Shown piece by piece: positions 8,925-18,214 of a stretch of 64,000 nt of DNA. The position numbers and the translations under genes were made by a program. A model generated the notes under the pieces. The model was not told the DNA's origin and did not search any database. It was given only the letters and a program-made list of their open reading frames with translations. The stretch is from Pandoraea fibrosis (lineage in GTDB: Bacteria; Pseudomonadota; Gammaproteobacteria; Burkholderiales; Burkholderiaceae). Where the stretch lies: assembly GCF_000807775.2 (NCBI RefSeq), contig NZ_CP047385.1, forward strand, positions 2,728,001 through 2,792,000, written 5' to 3'. Each line of letters opens with the position of its first letter. The first letter of the stretch is position 1.

Positions 8925-10280
8925 ATGAAAGCAGCAGATGTGAATGTGGGCAATCTGATCGACAACAGTCGACTGGGCGCCTATCAGTGGTGGGTGATCG
9001 CGTTGTGCGCGATGTGCCTGGTGGTGGACGGTTTCGACGTTCAGGCCATGGGCTACGTCGCACCGGTGGTGATCCGCGAGTGGGGCATCGCCAAGGAAAC
9101 GCTCTCGCCGGTATTTGGCGCAGGGCTGTTCGGCATGCTGGTCGGGTCGCTCACGTTCTCGGCGCTGGCGGACAAGCTGGGGCGTCGCCCGGTGCTGATC
9201 GGCGCGACGCTGTTCTTCGCCGTGTGCATGATCTTCACGGGCTTCGCCAACACGATCACGGAGTTGGTCGTCTGGCGTTTTGTCGCGGGTCTGGGGCTGG
9301 GTTGCATCATGCCGAACGCCATGGCGCTGGCCGGCGAGTACAGCCCGCGACGCATTCGTGTGTCGCTCATGATGATGGTGTCGTGCGGTTTCACGCTGGG
9401 CGGTGTGGTCGGTGGCCTCATCACGGCCGCGATCATCCCGAGTCTGGGCTGGCGTGCGGTGTTCTTCATCGGCGGTGCCATTCCGCTGGTGCTCGGCGTG
9501 CTGATGTGGATTTCGCTGCCCGAATCGATTCAATTCCTGATGTTCAAGAAGAGTGACCGCGTGCGTATTCGCAAGCAGTTGCTGCGCGTGTCGCCCAGCG
9601 CCAACGTGCCGGTCGACGCCAACTTCGTGCTCGATGAGCAGAAGGCGAAGGGCGTGCCGTTCATCGAACTGTTCCGGGACGGCCGCGCGCGCGTGACGGT
9701 GCTGCTCTGGGTCATCAACTTCGCCAACCTGCTCGACATGTATTTCCTGTCGAACTGGCTGCCGACGGTGATTCGTGATGCCGGCTATTCCACGCAGGTT
9801 GCTGTGATGGCGGGCACTGCCTTGTGGGCCGGTGGCGTGATCGGTACCTTGCTGCTTGGCCGGGTGATCGACCGCGTGGGCTTTACCAGCGTGCTGGCGG
9901 TCACGTTCCTGATTGCCATTGCGGCAACGGCGGCGATCGGGAATCCGGTGGTGATGGTGTCGATGGTCGCGGTGTTCGTCGCTATCTTCTTCGCGGGCTT
10001 TTCGATCATCGGCGGGCAACCGGCGCTCAACGCGCTGGCCGCAACCTACTACCCGACGTCGTTGCGCTCCACGGGCATCGGCTGGAGCCTCGGTATCGGC
10101 CGGATCGGCTCGGTGCTCGGCCCTGTGCTCGGCGGTGCACTGATGCATCTGCAGTGGTCGTCGTCGTCGCTGTTCCTCGCGGCGGCGGTGCCGGCATGCG
10201 TGTCGCTGATCGGCGTGTTGGCGATTGCCCGCACGCAGCGCAGCGACGGAGGCAACCTGCGCACGGCAACGGCCAGCTAA
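8925..10280 (+). CDS. Aromatic acid:H+ symporter family MFS transporter
   Basis: 451 residues, 12 predicted helices, AAHS type (PcaK/BenK/VanK-like). It would import an aromatic acid with protons. Seen: VVDGFDVQAMGYVAP in helix 1, with the acidic residues typical of AAHS carriers, and GxLADKLGRRPVL in the first loop. GGAGACAGG precedes the ATG. No ring-cleavage genes adjoin, so the substrate is open. A strong terminator follows at 10365. Confidence 0.9.
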   Translation: MKAADVNVGNLIDNSRLGAYQWWVIALCAMCLVVDGFDVQAMGYVAPVVIREWGIAKETLSPVFGAGLFGMLVGSLTFSALADKLGRRPVLIGATLFFAVCMIFTGFANTITELVVWRFVAGLGLGCIMPNAMALAGEYSPRRIRVSLMMMVSCGFTLGGVVGGLITAAIIPSLGWRAVFFIGGAIPLVLGVLMWISLPESIQFLMFKKSDRVRIRKQLLRVSPSANVPVDANFVLDEQKAKGVPFIELFRDGRARVTVLLWVINFANLLDMYFLSNWLPTVIRDAGYSTQVAVMAGTALWAGGVIGTLLLGRVIDRVGFTSVLAVTFLIAIAATAAIGNPVVMVSMVAVFVAIFFAGFSIIGGQPALNALAATYYPTSLRSTGIGWSLGIGRIGSVLGPVLGGALMHLQWSSSSLFLAAAVPACVSLIGVLAIARTQRSDGGNLRTATAS

Positions 10281-10364
10281 CCTCACTGACGGCGGTGTTT
10301 CGCGTCCACAGACCGCGTCATAAGCAGCGGTTAAGGGTCCGATAACCATCGAGTATGAAAGTGC

Positions 10365-10403
10365 GACGCCCGCCGGCGGTATCATGGCGGGCGTCGTTGT
10401 TTT
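10365..10403 (+). terminator. Terminator of the AAHS transporter gene
   Basis: Perfect 10-bp stem GACGCCCGCC/GGCGGGCGTC (10365-10374, 10386-10395) followed by GTTGTTTT. It contains the ATG at 10384 in its loop, which argues against that codon as the start of the next gene. Confidence 0.7.
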
Positions 10404-10455
10404 CGCGGCGTTTCCTACGGCGCGGCAGGGCTCGCGCCGAATCATCACAACGATA

Positions 10456-11664
10456 ATGACAACGACGTCCGAACTCTCTCCTGCGTTGCCGTCCGAGCGT
10501 GTGTTGCTCGGCATTCTCGGCCTGTTCATGATGATCGCGCCGGCGTCCACCGACATGTATCTGCCGGGGCTCGTGACGATGCGTCACGAGCTGGGCGCAA
10601 GTGCTGCGGCCACGCAGCTCACGCTGTCGTACTTCTTCCTCGGTTTCGCTTTCGGGCAACTCGTCTGGGGGCCGCTCGCGGATCGCTTCGGGCGTCGCCG
10701 GCCGATGGCGGCGGGGATTGCGCTATACATCTTCGGCTCGATCGGCTGTGCGTTTGCCGACAGCATGGATCACATGATGATGTGGCGTTTCGTGCAGGCA
10801 CTCGGGGGATGCGCCATGCCGGTCATTGCCCAGGCCATCGTGCGCGACGTCTATGGGCCACGCAACAGCGCGCGCGCCTTTTCGATCATGTTGCTGGTGA
10901 TGAGTGTGGCGCCGATCGTGGCGCCGCTCATCGGCGGACAGATGCTGCGCTTCACCACGTGGCGGGTGATCTTCGGCATTCTCGCCATGTTCGGCGTGGT
11001 GGCGATGTTAGCCTTGTGGCGTTTGCCTGAAACCGGCGCCGTGCATGCGCGCCAGACGGGCGGACCGCGCGCCGTGGTGGCGTCGTACCTGCACCTGCTG
11101 CGCGATCCGCATTTCGTCGGCTACATGGTGGCGGGCGGGGCGGTCTTCGGCGCGTCGTTCACCTACATTACCGGCACGCCGCTGGTGTACATGGAGTACT
11201 TCCACGTTTCGCCGCAGTTCTTCGGGGTGCTCTTCGGCATCAACATCGTCGGCATGGCTTCGGTGACGATGTTCAACTCACGCCGCGTGGGGCAGATCGG
11301 TCCCTATCGGTTGATGCGCATCGGCATCATCGGGTGCGCGATCGTCACGTCGGTGCTGTGTGCGACGGTGTGGCTCGGGGTCGCCTTGCTGCCGGTGATG
11401 GTCGCGTTGCTGTTCCAGTTCATGTCGCTGCGCGGCATCATCACCGCGAATTCGGTGGCAGGGGCGTTGGCCAATCATCCGACGCGGGCCGGCGCGGCAG
11501 CGGCGCTCGTCGGCAGCGTGCAATACGGCTTCGGCTTCGCTGCGGGCGGTTTGCTGGGCTGGCTCAACGACGGTTCTCCGCGTCCACTCGCGACGGTCAT
11601 GTGCGGATTCGCGGTGCTGGCGCTCATCGCGCTGCTGACGATGCTGCGCAAGCCTCAGCACTGA
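10456..11664 (+). CDS. Bcr/CflA-family multidrug efflux MFS transporter
   Basis: 402 residues from the ATG at 10456; the frame opens at 10384, but that codon is inside a terminator hairpin. Twelve-helix drug:H+ antiporter of the Bcr/CflA type. Seen: DMYLPGL near the N-terminus, then GPLADRFGRRRPM (motif A) and the helix 4-5 region AQAIVRDVYG typical of Bcr. Expected role is export of drugs or other small molecules. No clear ribosome site before 10456, so the start is moderately sure. Confidence 0.88.
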   Translation: MTTTSELSPALPSERVLLGILGLFMMIAPASTDMYLPGLVTMRHELGASAAATQLTLSYFFLGFAFGQLVWGPLADRFGRRRPMAAGIALYIFGSIGCAFADSMDHMMMWRFVQALGGCAMPVIAQAIVRDVYGPRNSARAFSIMLLVMSVAPIVAPLIGGQMLRFTTWRVIFGILAMFGVVAMLALWRLPETGAVHARQTGGPRAVVASYLHLLRDPHFVGYMVAGGAVFGASFTYITGTPLVYMEYFHVSPQFFGVLFGINIVGMASVTMFNSRRVGQIGPYRLMRIGIIGCAIVTSVLCATVWLGVALLPVMVALLFQFMSLRGIITANSVAGALANHPTRAGAAAALVGSVQYGFGFAAGGLLGWLNDGSPRPLATVMCGFAVLALIALLTMLRKPQH

Positions 11665-11670
11665 GAAAAA

Positions 11671-11699
11671 AAGGGGCGCAGTGATGAACTGCGCCCCTT
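11671..11699. terminator. Bidirectional terminator
   Basis: Perfect 11-bp stem AAGGGGCGCAG/CTGCGCCCCTT with 7-nt loop TGATGAA, between the converging Bcr/CflA and P450 genes. A-tract on the left gives a T-tract for minus transcripts; the plus side is less T-rich. Confidence 0.8.
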
Positions 11700-11726
11700 C
11701 GTGTTTCCGTCATCGGATGCGGCTGC

Positions 11727-14087
11727 TTACAGTGCCAGCACCAGTTTCTTGCCACAGGCGCGCGAGCAGCACGACATCATCTTCGTGTTCGCGTCGCGCT
11801 CAGTGCGTGTGAGCACCACGTCGCGGTGATCCACGTCGCCCTCCAGCACCTGCACTTCGCACGATCCGCACAGCCCTTCCTCGCAGTCGCTCTGCACGTC
11901 GATATTCGCCGCGCGCAGTGCCGTGAGCAAGGTCTGATCCGCCGGCACCGTGACCGTAATGCCCGAATCCTTGAGCGTGACCTCGAACGCATGCTCCTTC
12001 TCGGGGTCCAGTGTGCCCAGCTGCGACTGGAAGTGCTCGACGCGCAACGTGTCCTCCGGCCAGTGCGTGCAGCATTGCGCCAGACTATCGAGCATGCGCA
12101 CCGGGCCACAGGCATACACCTGCGTGCCTTCCTGCGGCGTGGCGAGCAGACGGGCGTAGTCGGCGCGCTGCCCCTCGTCCTTCACCCACAGATGCAGACG
12201 CTCGCCATGCAGCGTCTGAAGCTCGTCGATCAGCGCCATCGTGCGACGGCTACGGCCGCTGTAATGGATGTCGTAGTCGATGCCCAGCGCCTTCGCACGT
12301 CGTGCCATGGCGGCGATCGGCGTTATCCCGATGCCTCCCGCCACGAAGATCGCACGCGATGTCGTTTCATCGAGACGGAAGTGATTGCGCGGGCCGCGAA
12401 TGCGCAACCGGTCGCCGATGTTCACTTGCGTGTGGACCCAGTTCGAGCCGCCTCGGCCCTCGGGCTCGTGCAGCACGGCGATCTCGAAGGCGCTGGCGTC
12501 CAACGGGTCGCCGCACAGCGAATACTGGCGCGAGAGCCCCGTCTCGCCGCATTCGATGTCGATATGCGAGCCCGGTGCCCAGCGCGGCATGGCGCGGCCG
12601 TCCGGCGCAACGAGACGAAGTTTGACGATACCCTCTGCGACCGGGGTGACCGACTCGACCACCACCGGACGCGTCACGCTATGTCCCGACGGTTCACCGA
12701 TGCGCACAGGCGATTGGCGGGTCAGGACGGTGGCGTCGTGTCGCTCCGGATTCTGTGCCGGGTCCCATTCGACCCAGACATGTTCAGGGCCGCGGAACGA
12801 CGTATTCGGCACATACGTGAACGACTGCTCCGCGAGTTTCATGTGCGGCAGGCGGCGGGTGAATTCCTCGAGGAAAATCTGCATTTCCATGCGCGCGAGG
12901 TTCTTGCCCATGCACTGGTGCGAGCCGTAACCGAACGTGAGCTGATCGCTGGCATTTTCGCGGCGAATGTCGAACAGGTCGGCATCGGCGAAGTGTGCTT
13001 CGTCATGGTTGGCGGACGACGTGACGATCAGCAGCTTCGAGCCTGCCGCAATGTCGATACCGCCGATGTTCACGTCCTTCGTGGCCAGGCGACGCCATGC
13101 GGCGACCGAACCGTTGTGACGCAGACACTCTTCTACGGCGTTCGGAATCAGCGACGGGTCTTCGCAGATCTCGCGCCAGACGTCCGGGTGCTGAAGCAGC
13201 AGTTTCATCGCGTTGGCAGTGGCATTGGCCGTCGTCTCGTGCGCCGCCACGATGCCTGCCATCATCATCGAATGCAGATACGAATCGGTGACGACTTCCG
13301 GGTAATCCTTCTGCTTGCGAATGCCGTACTGCATCCAGCCCGGGCCATCCGGGTTCTGACGCATCTTGTCGAGAATCTTGCCCGCAAGTTGCCAGAAGTT
13401 GCCCACCGCGTGGGCCACGGCGACTTGCTCTTCGGGCTTCGGGCGTCCCCATGTGTTGACGGTGTGCGCGATGGAGTACTCGCGCAACTTGTCCATGTCC
13501 TCTTCGGGCACGCCGAGGAAGTGCAGCGCCACGGTGAGCGGCACTTCCCACAGCATCTGATCGACGAGATCGGCGCGACCATCGTTGATGAAGCGGTCGA
13601 CGTACTCGCGCGCAAGTTGGCGCACCAGCGGCTCGTGATGCTTGAGATGCTCGGGCGTGAACGGCTCCATCAACACGCGACGACGCGGCATGTGCGCCGG
13701 TTCGTCTTCATTGACGAGCGTGCGGTTCAGGGCAAATCCGTAAGACGCGAGCACGGCATTCGCTTCCGGTCCCGTCGGGGTAATCTTTTCCAGCGCAATC
13801 GACGGGCTGAAGGTGATGTTGTCGCGGAAGATCGCCTTGATGTCGTCGTATCGCGTCACCACCCAGTAGCCGAGCTTCGGGCTGTAGAACACCGGCTCCT
13901 GATCGCGCGCCCAGCGCACGTATTCCGGCGGGTCTTGCTGGTAGCCGTCTTCAAACGGATCGAATTCCGCGGCGCGTGCGCTCACCGGGCAGCCGTTAGG
14001 CGCCTTGGCTGGGGTGGTCTGATGAAACGGGCAGCCGCCGGCGCTTGCGGCGGTGGTGTCGGGGGTGGGGGAAATCGTTTGGCTCAT
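11727..14087 (-). CDS. Self-sufficient cytochrome P450 fused to reductase (CYP116B type)
   Basis: 786 residues from the ATG at 14087. Heme domain (about 40-445): I-helix AHETT at 282-286, K-helix ECLR, heme-binding FGYGSHQCMG with Cys392. A phthalate-dioxygenase-reductase-like part follows: flavin-binding RQYSL at 520-524, nucleotide-binding GGIGITP at 584-590, YACGP near 658. The C-terminal 2Fe-2S ferredoxin domain has C735-x4-C740-x2-C743 and a last Cys at 773/774. It is a complete single-chain monooxygenase using NAD(P)H. Substrate unknown. The frame opens further upstream but the sequence there is not P450-like. Divergent from an IclR regulator. Confidence 0.93.
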   Translation of the reverse strand: MSQTISPTPDTTAASAGGCPFHQTTPAKAPNGCPVSARAAEFDPFEDGYQQDPPEYVRWARDQEPVFYSPKLGYWVVTRYDDIKAIFRDNITFSPSIALEKITPTGPEANAVLASYGFALNRTLVNEDEPAHMPRRRVLMEPFTPEHLKHHEPLVRQLAREYVDRFINDGRADLVDQMLWEVPLTVALHFLGVPEEDMDKLREYSIAHTVNTWGRPKPEEQVAVAHAVGNFWQLAGKILDKMRQNPDGPGWMQYGIRKQKDYPEVVTDSYLHSMMMAGIVAAHETTANATANAMKLLLQHPDVWREICEDPSLIPNAVEECLRHNGSVAAWRRLATKDVNIGGIDIAAGSKLLIVTSSANHDEAHFADADLFDIRRENASDQLTFGYGSHQCMGKNLARMEMQIFLEEFTRRLPHMKLAEQSFTYVPNTSFRGPEHVWVEWDPAQNPERHDATVLTRQSPVRIGEPSGHSVTRPVVVESVTPVAEGIVKLRLVAPDGRAMPRWAPGSHIDIECGETGLSRQYSLCGDPLDASAFEIAVLHEPEGRGGSNWVHTQVNIGDRLRIRGPRNHFRLDETTSRAIFVAGGIGITPIAAMARRAKALGIDYDIHYSGRSRRTMALIDELQTLHGERLHLWVKDEGQRADYARLLATPQEGTQVYACGPVRMLDSLAQCCTHWPEDTLRVEHFQSQLGTLDPEKEHAFEVTLKDSGITVTVPADQTLLTALRAANIDVQSDCEEGLCGSCEVQVLEGDVDHRDVVLTRTERDANTKMMSCCSRACGKKLVLAL

Positions 14088-14318
14088 CCGTTCACGCTCT
14101 CTGGGTCGGGTGCGGCAACGGCCGTGCAGGGCTCGCGGCGACACACGCAATGAAACAAGTGTAGAGGAGCGGCTCGCGACTGGGCAGCGTGTGCGTGATC
14201 GCACGGACACCCGAGTGTGGCGGGACGTCTCCTCATCCCGATGTGATAGGCCCCGGTTCGCGCAGGGTGACTGACAACCTCGCGCCCGGAGAGCGTTCAC
14301 ATTCTCTGAATCTGTTAA

Positions 14319-14343
14319 GCGTAAATATAATACGCATTGCGTA
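14319..14343. promoter_or_regulatory. Triple half-site operator and -10 box, P450/IclR promoter
   Basis: Three alternating half-sites GCGTA, TACGC, GCGTA separated by 7 and 3 nt. The 3-nt-spaced pair is a perfect palindrome. A consensus TATAAT (14326-14331) for the IclR direction lies between the first two, so binding here would block the promoter. Likely operator of the adjacent IclR protein. Confidence 0.55.
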
Positions 14344-14378
14344 AATTAGTGGACTGGGGTTAACCTCTAGAGCGAGCA

Positions 14379-15323
14379 ATGGCGGGCGACAGCGATTTGC
14401 ATCATAAAATCTCGCCGATGACCACTAGCAAACGACCTACAGCAGGCCGCCCGCGTAACGCGGCTGCGCCTTCCGACGTGACGGACAGCCTCGCGGCGTC
14501 CGACACCGATGCCAACGACATGCCGCGTGAGCGCGGTCGCCGACAACGTGTCCAGTCAGCCGAAACCGGCATGGTCGTGCTCAAGGGACTGGCCCGTCTG
14601 GGCGGGCGCGCGAGCCTCACCGCCCTGGCGTTGCATGTGCAGCAAAGTCCCGCCAAGGTGCATCGCTATCTGATGAGTCTGGTGGAAGAGGGCCTCGTCG
14701 CGCAGGACGCCGACTCGCAGCACTATCATCTCGGGCTCGAAGCGATGCTTATCGGCGTGGCCGCCATGCGGCAGGCCGATCCGGTGCGGGCAGCCGAGCC
14801 GGCGCTCGTGCGTCTGCGGGAAGCGTTCGACGTCACCTGCTTCATCGCCGTCATGGGCAACAAGGGGCCGACCATCGTGCGATTCGAAGAGCCGGGTCTG
14901 CCGGTGACGATCAACGTGCGCATTGGTTCTGTCATGTCGGTGCTCTGGTCGGCGGCCGGCCGGGTCTTCCTCGGTCTGCTCGACGATCCGCAAGTGCTGG
15001 CGATGGCCGAAGCCGAACTGGCACACGCGTCGCCGGATCACCGTGCACAGCTTGATGCGACGGATCCGATTGGCGCCCTCCGGGCGTCGGTGCGTGCAGC
15101 GCAGGGTGCAAGCGTTCGCGACACCAACCTCACGGGCATTAGCGCATTGGCCGCGCCCGTCTTCAACTATGACGGGCGCCTCGTCGGCGTCATCACGGCA
15201 TTGGGCGCGACTGGCGGATTCGACGCCAGAATGGATGGCCCCATTGGCGAAGCCGTGCGCCGCGAAGCGCTGGCGGCCAGTCATTCGCTGGGGTATCGTC
15301 CGCCGCTGCCCGCCAGCGCCTGA
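14379..15323 (+). CDS. IclR-family transcriptional regulator
   Basis: 314 residues. After a polar, probably disordered 60-residue N-terminus comes the winged HTH (about 65-120: GMVVLKGLARLGGRASLTAL ... SPAKVHRYLMSLVEEGLV). The IclR effector-binding domain follows, with SVLWSAAGRVFL and GISALAAPVFNYDGRLVGVI. Divergent from the P450 gene with a palindromic operator between, so probably its ligand-responsive regulator. ATG at 14418 is an alternative start. Confidence 0.9.
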   Translation: MAGDSDLHHKISPMTTSKRPTAGRPRNAAAPSDVTDSLAASDTDANDMPRERGRRQRVQSAETGMVVLKGLARLGGRASLTALALHVQQSPAKVHRYLMSLVEEGLVAQDADSQHYHLGLEAMLIGVAAMRQADPVRAAEPALVRLREAFDVTCFIAVMGNKGPTIVRFEEPGLPVTINVRIGSVMSVLWSAAGRVFLGLLDDPQVLAMAEAELAHASPDHRAQLDATDPIGALRASVRAAQGASVRDTNLTGISALAAPVFNYDGRLVGVITALGATGGFDARMDGPIGEAVRREALAASHSLGYRPPLPASA

Positions 15324-15460
15324 TCCGTCGGCGGTTCCCAAGCCGCCGTCCGCCCACGGCAGCCGCATGGGCGGCTGCCCTCCATATGGCATCTCATTGG
15401 CCCATCGTCACACCCATTTCAGCGCGTTTCTGATGCGTCCTCCCATGGATCCTTGTGCTA

Positions 15461-15491
15461 TTATTTGATAATGATTCTCATTATCAAATAA
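15461..15491. promoter_or_regulatory. Fur box
   Basis: 14-bp perfect inverted repeat with a 3-nt centre. Its core GATAATGATTCTCATTATC (15467-15485) matches 17 of 19 positions of the classical Fur operator. It lies 70 nt before the gene at 15561 and predicts iron-dependent repression of that gene. Confidence 0.85.
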
Positions 15492-15560
15492 CCGGCCGCC
15501 GATGCCTTTGCGAGCACACGCAAGAATCGTCATCGGAGACCTCGCCTGTGGAGGTCGTCA

Positions 15561-16424
15561 ATGCTGATGTTGAAACGAACGGTGGATCCGACGCCGCGCG
15601 TCGCGTCGATTCCAACGCCTTCCATGACGTACTTGCCACTAGGGCAGTTCGGTCAGGGGACGCGCAAGCTGACCGGTGGCGCGCAGCATCGCGCGTTGGC
15701 CAGCAGCGATCGGGAAGCGGCGGCGTCTCCCGGCGGGCCCGCTTTTCCGCAATGCAGTGTCGACGAGCTGTGGCTGTGGCGTTTTCTGCTCGCCGGGCGT
15801 CCGTTCGGCGCGACGGGGGCTGCGGCTGGCGGGCCTGACGATGGCGCAACGTGGTTGTCGAGCGCGGAGCATGCGCTCGCGCGCCGTCTGCCGCGCCCGC
15901 AGATGCGCCATCGCTTTCTGTCGGAGCGGATCGCATTGCGCTGGATCTTCGGCCGCTGGTTCCATTGCTCTCCCCCGCAAGCCCCTGTTCCCACGCCTGC
16001 GCCCGGCGGCTCGCCGCTCGAATGCGACGGACCGCACGGCAAGGTGTGGGTCGATATGGCGCACGCGGGATTGTGGCTGTTCGTTGCCATGGGGCAGGGC
16101 CCGGTGGCACTGGCTGCGCATGCGCCGACACCGGTCGGGACGGATGGACCGGACGGCATGGCGCGGATGAGTGCACAACCGGGCGACCCGTTCGCCGTGG
16201 CGCGCGACGCCGCGCATCGCTCATGTCTGGCGCGGCTGGCGGGCGAGGGGGAAGCGCTGGCGTCGGGGGCGGCGATGCCGTTGTTGGCGCATCCTTATGC
16301 GAGCGTGCCGTATGCGGGCCGCACACGGTATCTGTACGACATGTCGGTCAGCTCCCGGTTGACCGTGGTGGTCGCGCGCGACAGCATCGTCCACCGCATG
16401 CGGGCCTTCGGTTGGCAGAACTGA
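15561..16424 (+). CDS. Degenerate 4'-phosphopantetheinyl-transferase-like protein
   Basis: 287 residues; GGAGG 6 nt before the ATG. Residues 68-135 resemble the N-terminal half of Sfp/EntD-type phosphopantetheinyl transferases (LWLWRFLLAG; LSSAEHALARRL; MRHRFLSERIALRWIFGRWF). GKVWVDMAHAGLWLFVAMG (160-178) lines up with the usual GKP...NLSHSG...A segment. The next motif, normally GVDLE with magnesium-binding Asp/Glu, reads PVALAAH, and no W..KEA motif is found, so activity is doubtful. A Fur box precedes it, suggesting a link to iron or siderophores, but no siderophore genes adjoin. The family call rests on pattern reading only. Confidence 0.6.
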   Translation: MLMLKRTVDPTPRVASIPTPSMTYLPLGQFGQGTRKLTGGAQHRALASSDREAAASPGGPAFPQCSVDELWLWRFLLAGRPFGATGAAAGGPDDGATWLSSAEHALARRLPRPQMRHRFLSERIALRWIFGRWFHCSPPQAPVPTPAPGGSPLECDGPHGKVWVDMAHAGLWLFVAMGQGPVALAAHAPTPVGTDGPDGMARMSAQPGDPFAVARDAAHRSCLARLAGEGEALASGAAMPLLAHPYASVPYAGRTRYLYDMSVSSRLTVVVARDSIVHRMRAFGWQN

Positions 16425-16552
16425 CGTTCGGCTTCGGGATTCGTGACTTCGGATATATGCATATGGGCCCGTGCAAAGGCAGTTATCCTGAATTTGCGCT
16501 ATTCTGATCCGCTGTTTTTTCAATCGTCATCGACTTCCTGGAGAAGAAGCTC

Positions 16553-18157
16553 ATGCGCCGTCGCTCGCGTCGTAATCTCGCTGCAGTTCTGACTGTCCTT
16601 TCCCTGCCGTTGGTGCCTCTCCTGGCGCACGCAAAACCGTTGACCGTATGCACCGAAGCCAGCCCTGAAGGTTTCGACGTCGTGCGCTACAACTCGCTTA
16701 CCACGACCAACGCCTCCGCCGATCCGGTGTTCAACCGTCTCGTTGAGTTCGATGCCGCGCAGGCGAAAGTCGTGCCGAGTCTGGCGACCAAGTGGGAAGT
16801 CAGCCCTGATGGCCTGACGTACACGTTCACGCTGCGTCCGAATGTGAACTTCCATAGCAACGACCTGTTCAAGCCGACGCGCGCCTTCAATGCCGACGAC
16901 GTCGTCTTCACGTTCGATCGCATGCTCAACGACAACGCACCGTGGCACAAGCTCACGCCGTCGGGCTTCCCGCATGCGCAATCGCTCTCGCTGGGCAAGT
17001 TGATCAAGTCGGTACAGAAGGTTGACGACAATACGGTGCGTTTCACGCTGTCCGAGCCGGATGCGGTGTTCCTCTCGATGCTGTCGATGGGGTTCGCATC
17101 GATTTATTCGGCCGAGTACGCGGACAAGCTCATCGCGGCCAGCAAGACGGATGAGCTGAATGCGCGTCCGATCGGCACGGGGCCGTTCGTTTTTCGCAGC
17201 TATCAGAAGGACAGCGTCGTTCGCTACGACGCGAACACGTCGTACTTCGGCGGCAAGCCGGCTTCGGAACGCCTGATCTACACGATCGTGCCCGATGCCG
17301 CCGTACGCGCCCAGAAGGTCAAGGTCGGCGAGTGCCAGATCGCGCTCTCGCCGAAGCCGCTCGACGTGCAGGCCGCGCGCGGCGACAAGGCGCTCAAGGT
17401 CGTGGAAACGCCCGCGTTCATGACGGCGTTCGTCGCCATCAACACGCAGCACAAGCCGTTGAACGACGTGCGTGTGCGTCAGGCGCTGAATCTGGCGTTC
17501 GACAAACCGAGTTACGTCAAGCAGGTCTTCGAGGGCACGGCCACACCGGCGGTCAATGTGTATCCGCCGAACACGTGGAGCTATGCGAAGACCGTGGCGG
17601 ACTATCCGCACAACATCGAGAAAGCGAAGAAGCTGCTTGCCGATGCCGGCTTCCCGCAAGGTTTCGAAACGACGATCTGGACGCGTCCTGCCGGCAGCCT
17701 GCTCAATCCGAACCCGCGTGTGGGCGCCGAGATGCTGCAAAGCGATCTGGCGAAGATCGGCGTGAAAGCGCAAATCAAGACCGTGGAGTGGGGGGAGTTG
17801 ATTCGCCGCGGCAAGGCCGGCGAACACGACTTGCTGTTCATGGGCTGGTCGGGGGATAACGGCGACCCCGATAACTTCCTCACGCCGCAGTTCAGCTGCG
17901 CGGCCGTCACGTCGGGCACGAACTTCGCGCGCTTCTGCGACGCCAATCTCGACAAGCTGATCAGCGACGGCAAGCGCACGGCCGATGTCGCCACGCGCAC
18001 GGCCAAGTATCAGGCGGCGCAGAAGACGATCAAGGACGACGCGCTGTGGATTCCGCTGGCCCATCCGACGGCCTCGGTGATTACGCGCTCGGACGTGTCG
18101 GGCTATCAGGTGAGCCCGTTCGGCCGCCAGAACTTCGCCACCGTGCAGGTCAAGTAA
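16553..18157 (+). CDS. ABC transporter peptide-binding protein (SBP_bac_5)
   Basis: 534 residues with a Sec signal peptide (cleavage near AHA-KP, residue 27). Periplasmic solute-binding protein of the DppA/OppA class: TVCTEASPEGFDVVRYNS at the mature N-terminus, ATKWEVSPDGLTYTFTLRPNV, RPIGTGPFVF, and DPDNFLTPQFSC near the end. It would capture di- or oligopeptides for an ABC importer. No permease or ATPase genes follow, so it must work with components elsewhere. A strong hairpin follows. Confidence 0.92.
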   Translation: MRRRSRRNLAAVLTVLSLPLVPLLAHAKPLTVCTEASPEGFDVVRYNSLTTTNASADPVFNRLVEFDAAQAKVVPSLATKWEVSPDGLTYTFTLRPNVNFHSNDLFKPTRAFNADDVVFTFDRMLNDNAPWHKLTPSGFPHAQSLSLGKLIKSVQKVDDNTVRFTLSEPDAVFLSMLSMGFASIYSAEYADKLIAASKTDELNARPIGTGPFVFRSYQKDSVVRYDANTSYFGGKPASERLIYTIVPDAAVRAQKVKVGECQIALSPKPLDVQAARGDKALKVVETPAFMTAFVAINTQHKPLNDVRVRQALNLAFDKPSYVKQVFEGTATPAVNVYPPNTWSYAKTVADYPHNIEKAKKLLADAGFPQGFETTIWTRPAGSLLNPNPRVGAEMLQSDLAKIGVKAQIKTVEWGELIRRGKAGEHDLLFMGWSGDNGDPDNFLTPQFSCAAVTSGTNFARFCDANLDKLISDGKRTADVATRTAKYQAAQKTIKDDALWIPLAHPTASVITRSDVSGYQVSPFGRQNFATVQVK

Positions 18158-18165
18158 GCCTTACG

Positions 18166-18205
18166 TGAGGCTGGCCATGCTCGACAATGGGCATGGCCAG
18201 CCTCA
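18166..18205. terminator. Strong hairpin between convergent genes
   Basis: Perfect 15-bp stem TGAGGCTGGCCATGC/GCATGGCCAGCCTCA with a 10-nt loop between the peptide-binding gene and the HIBADH-family gene. No T-tract on either side. Confidence 0.55.
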
Positions 18206-18214
18206 TGCACACGA

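Noticed and set aside
8721..10556. 611-codon minus-strand frame
   Set aside because: Antisense shadow of the aromatic-acid transporter with no family-like motif.
11826..14153. 775-codon plus-strand frame
   Set aside because: Antisense to the P450 fusion, whose domains and cofactor motifs are complete on minus.
15484..16326. Minus-strand frame opposite the phosphopantetheinyl-transferase-like gene
   Set aside because: Pro/Arg/Ser-rich low complexity; the plus frame has the ribosome site, Fur box and recognisable motifs.
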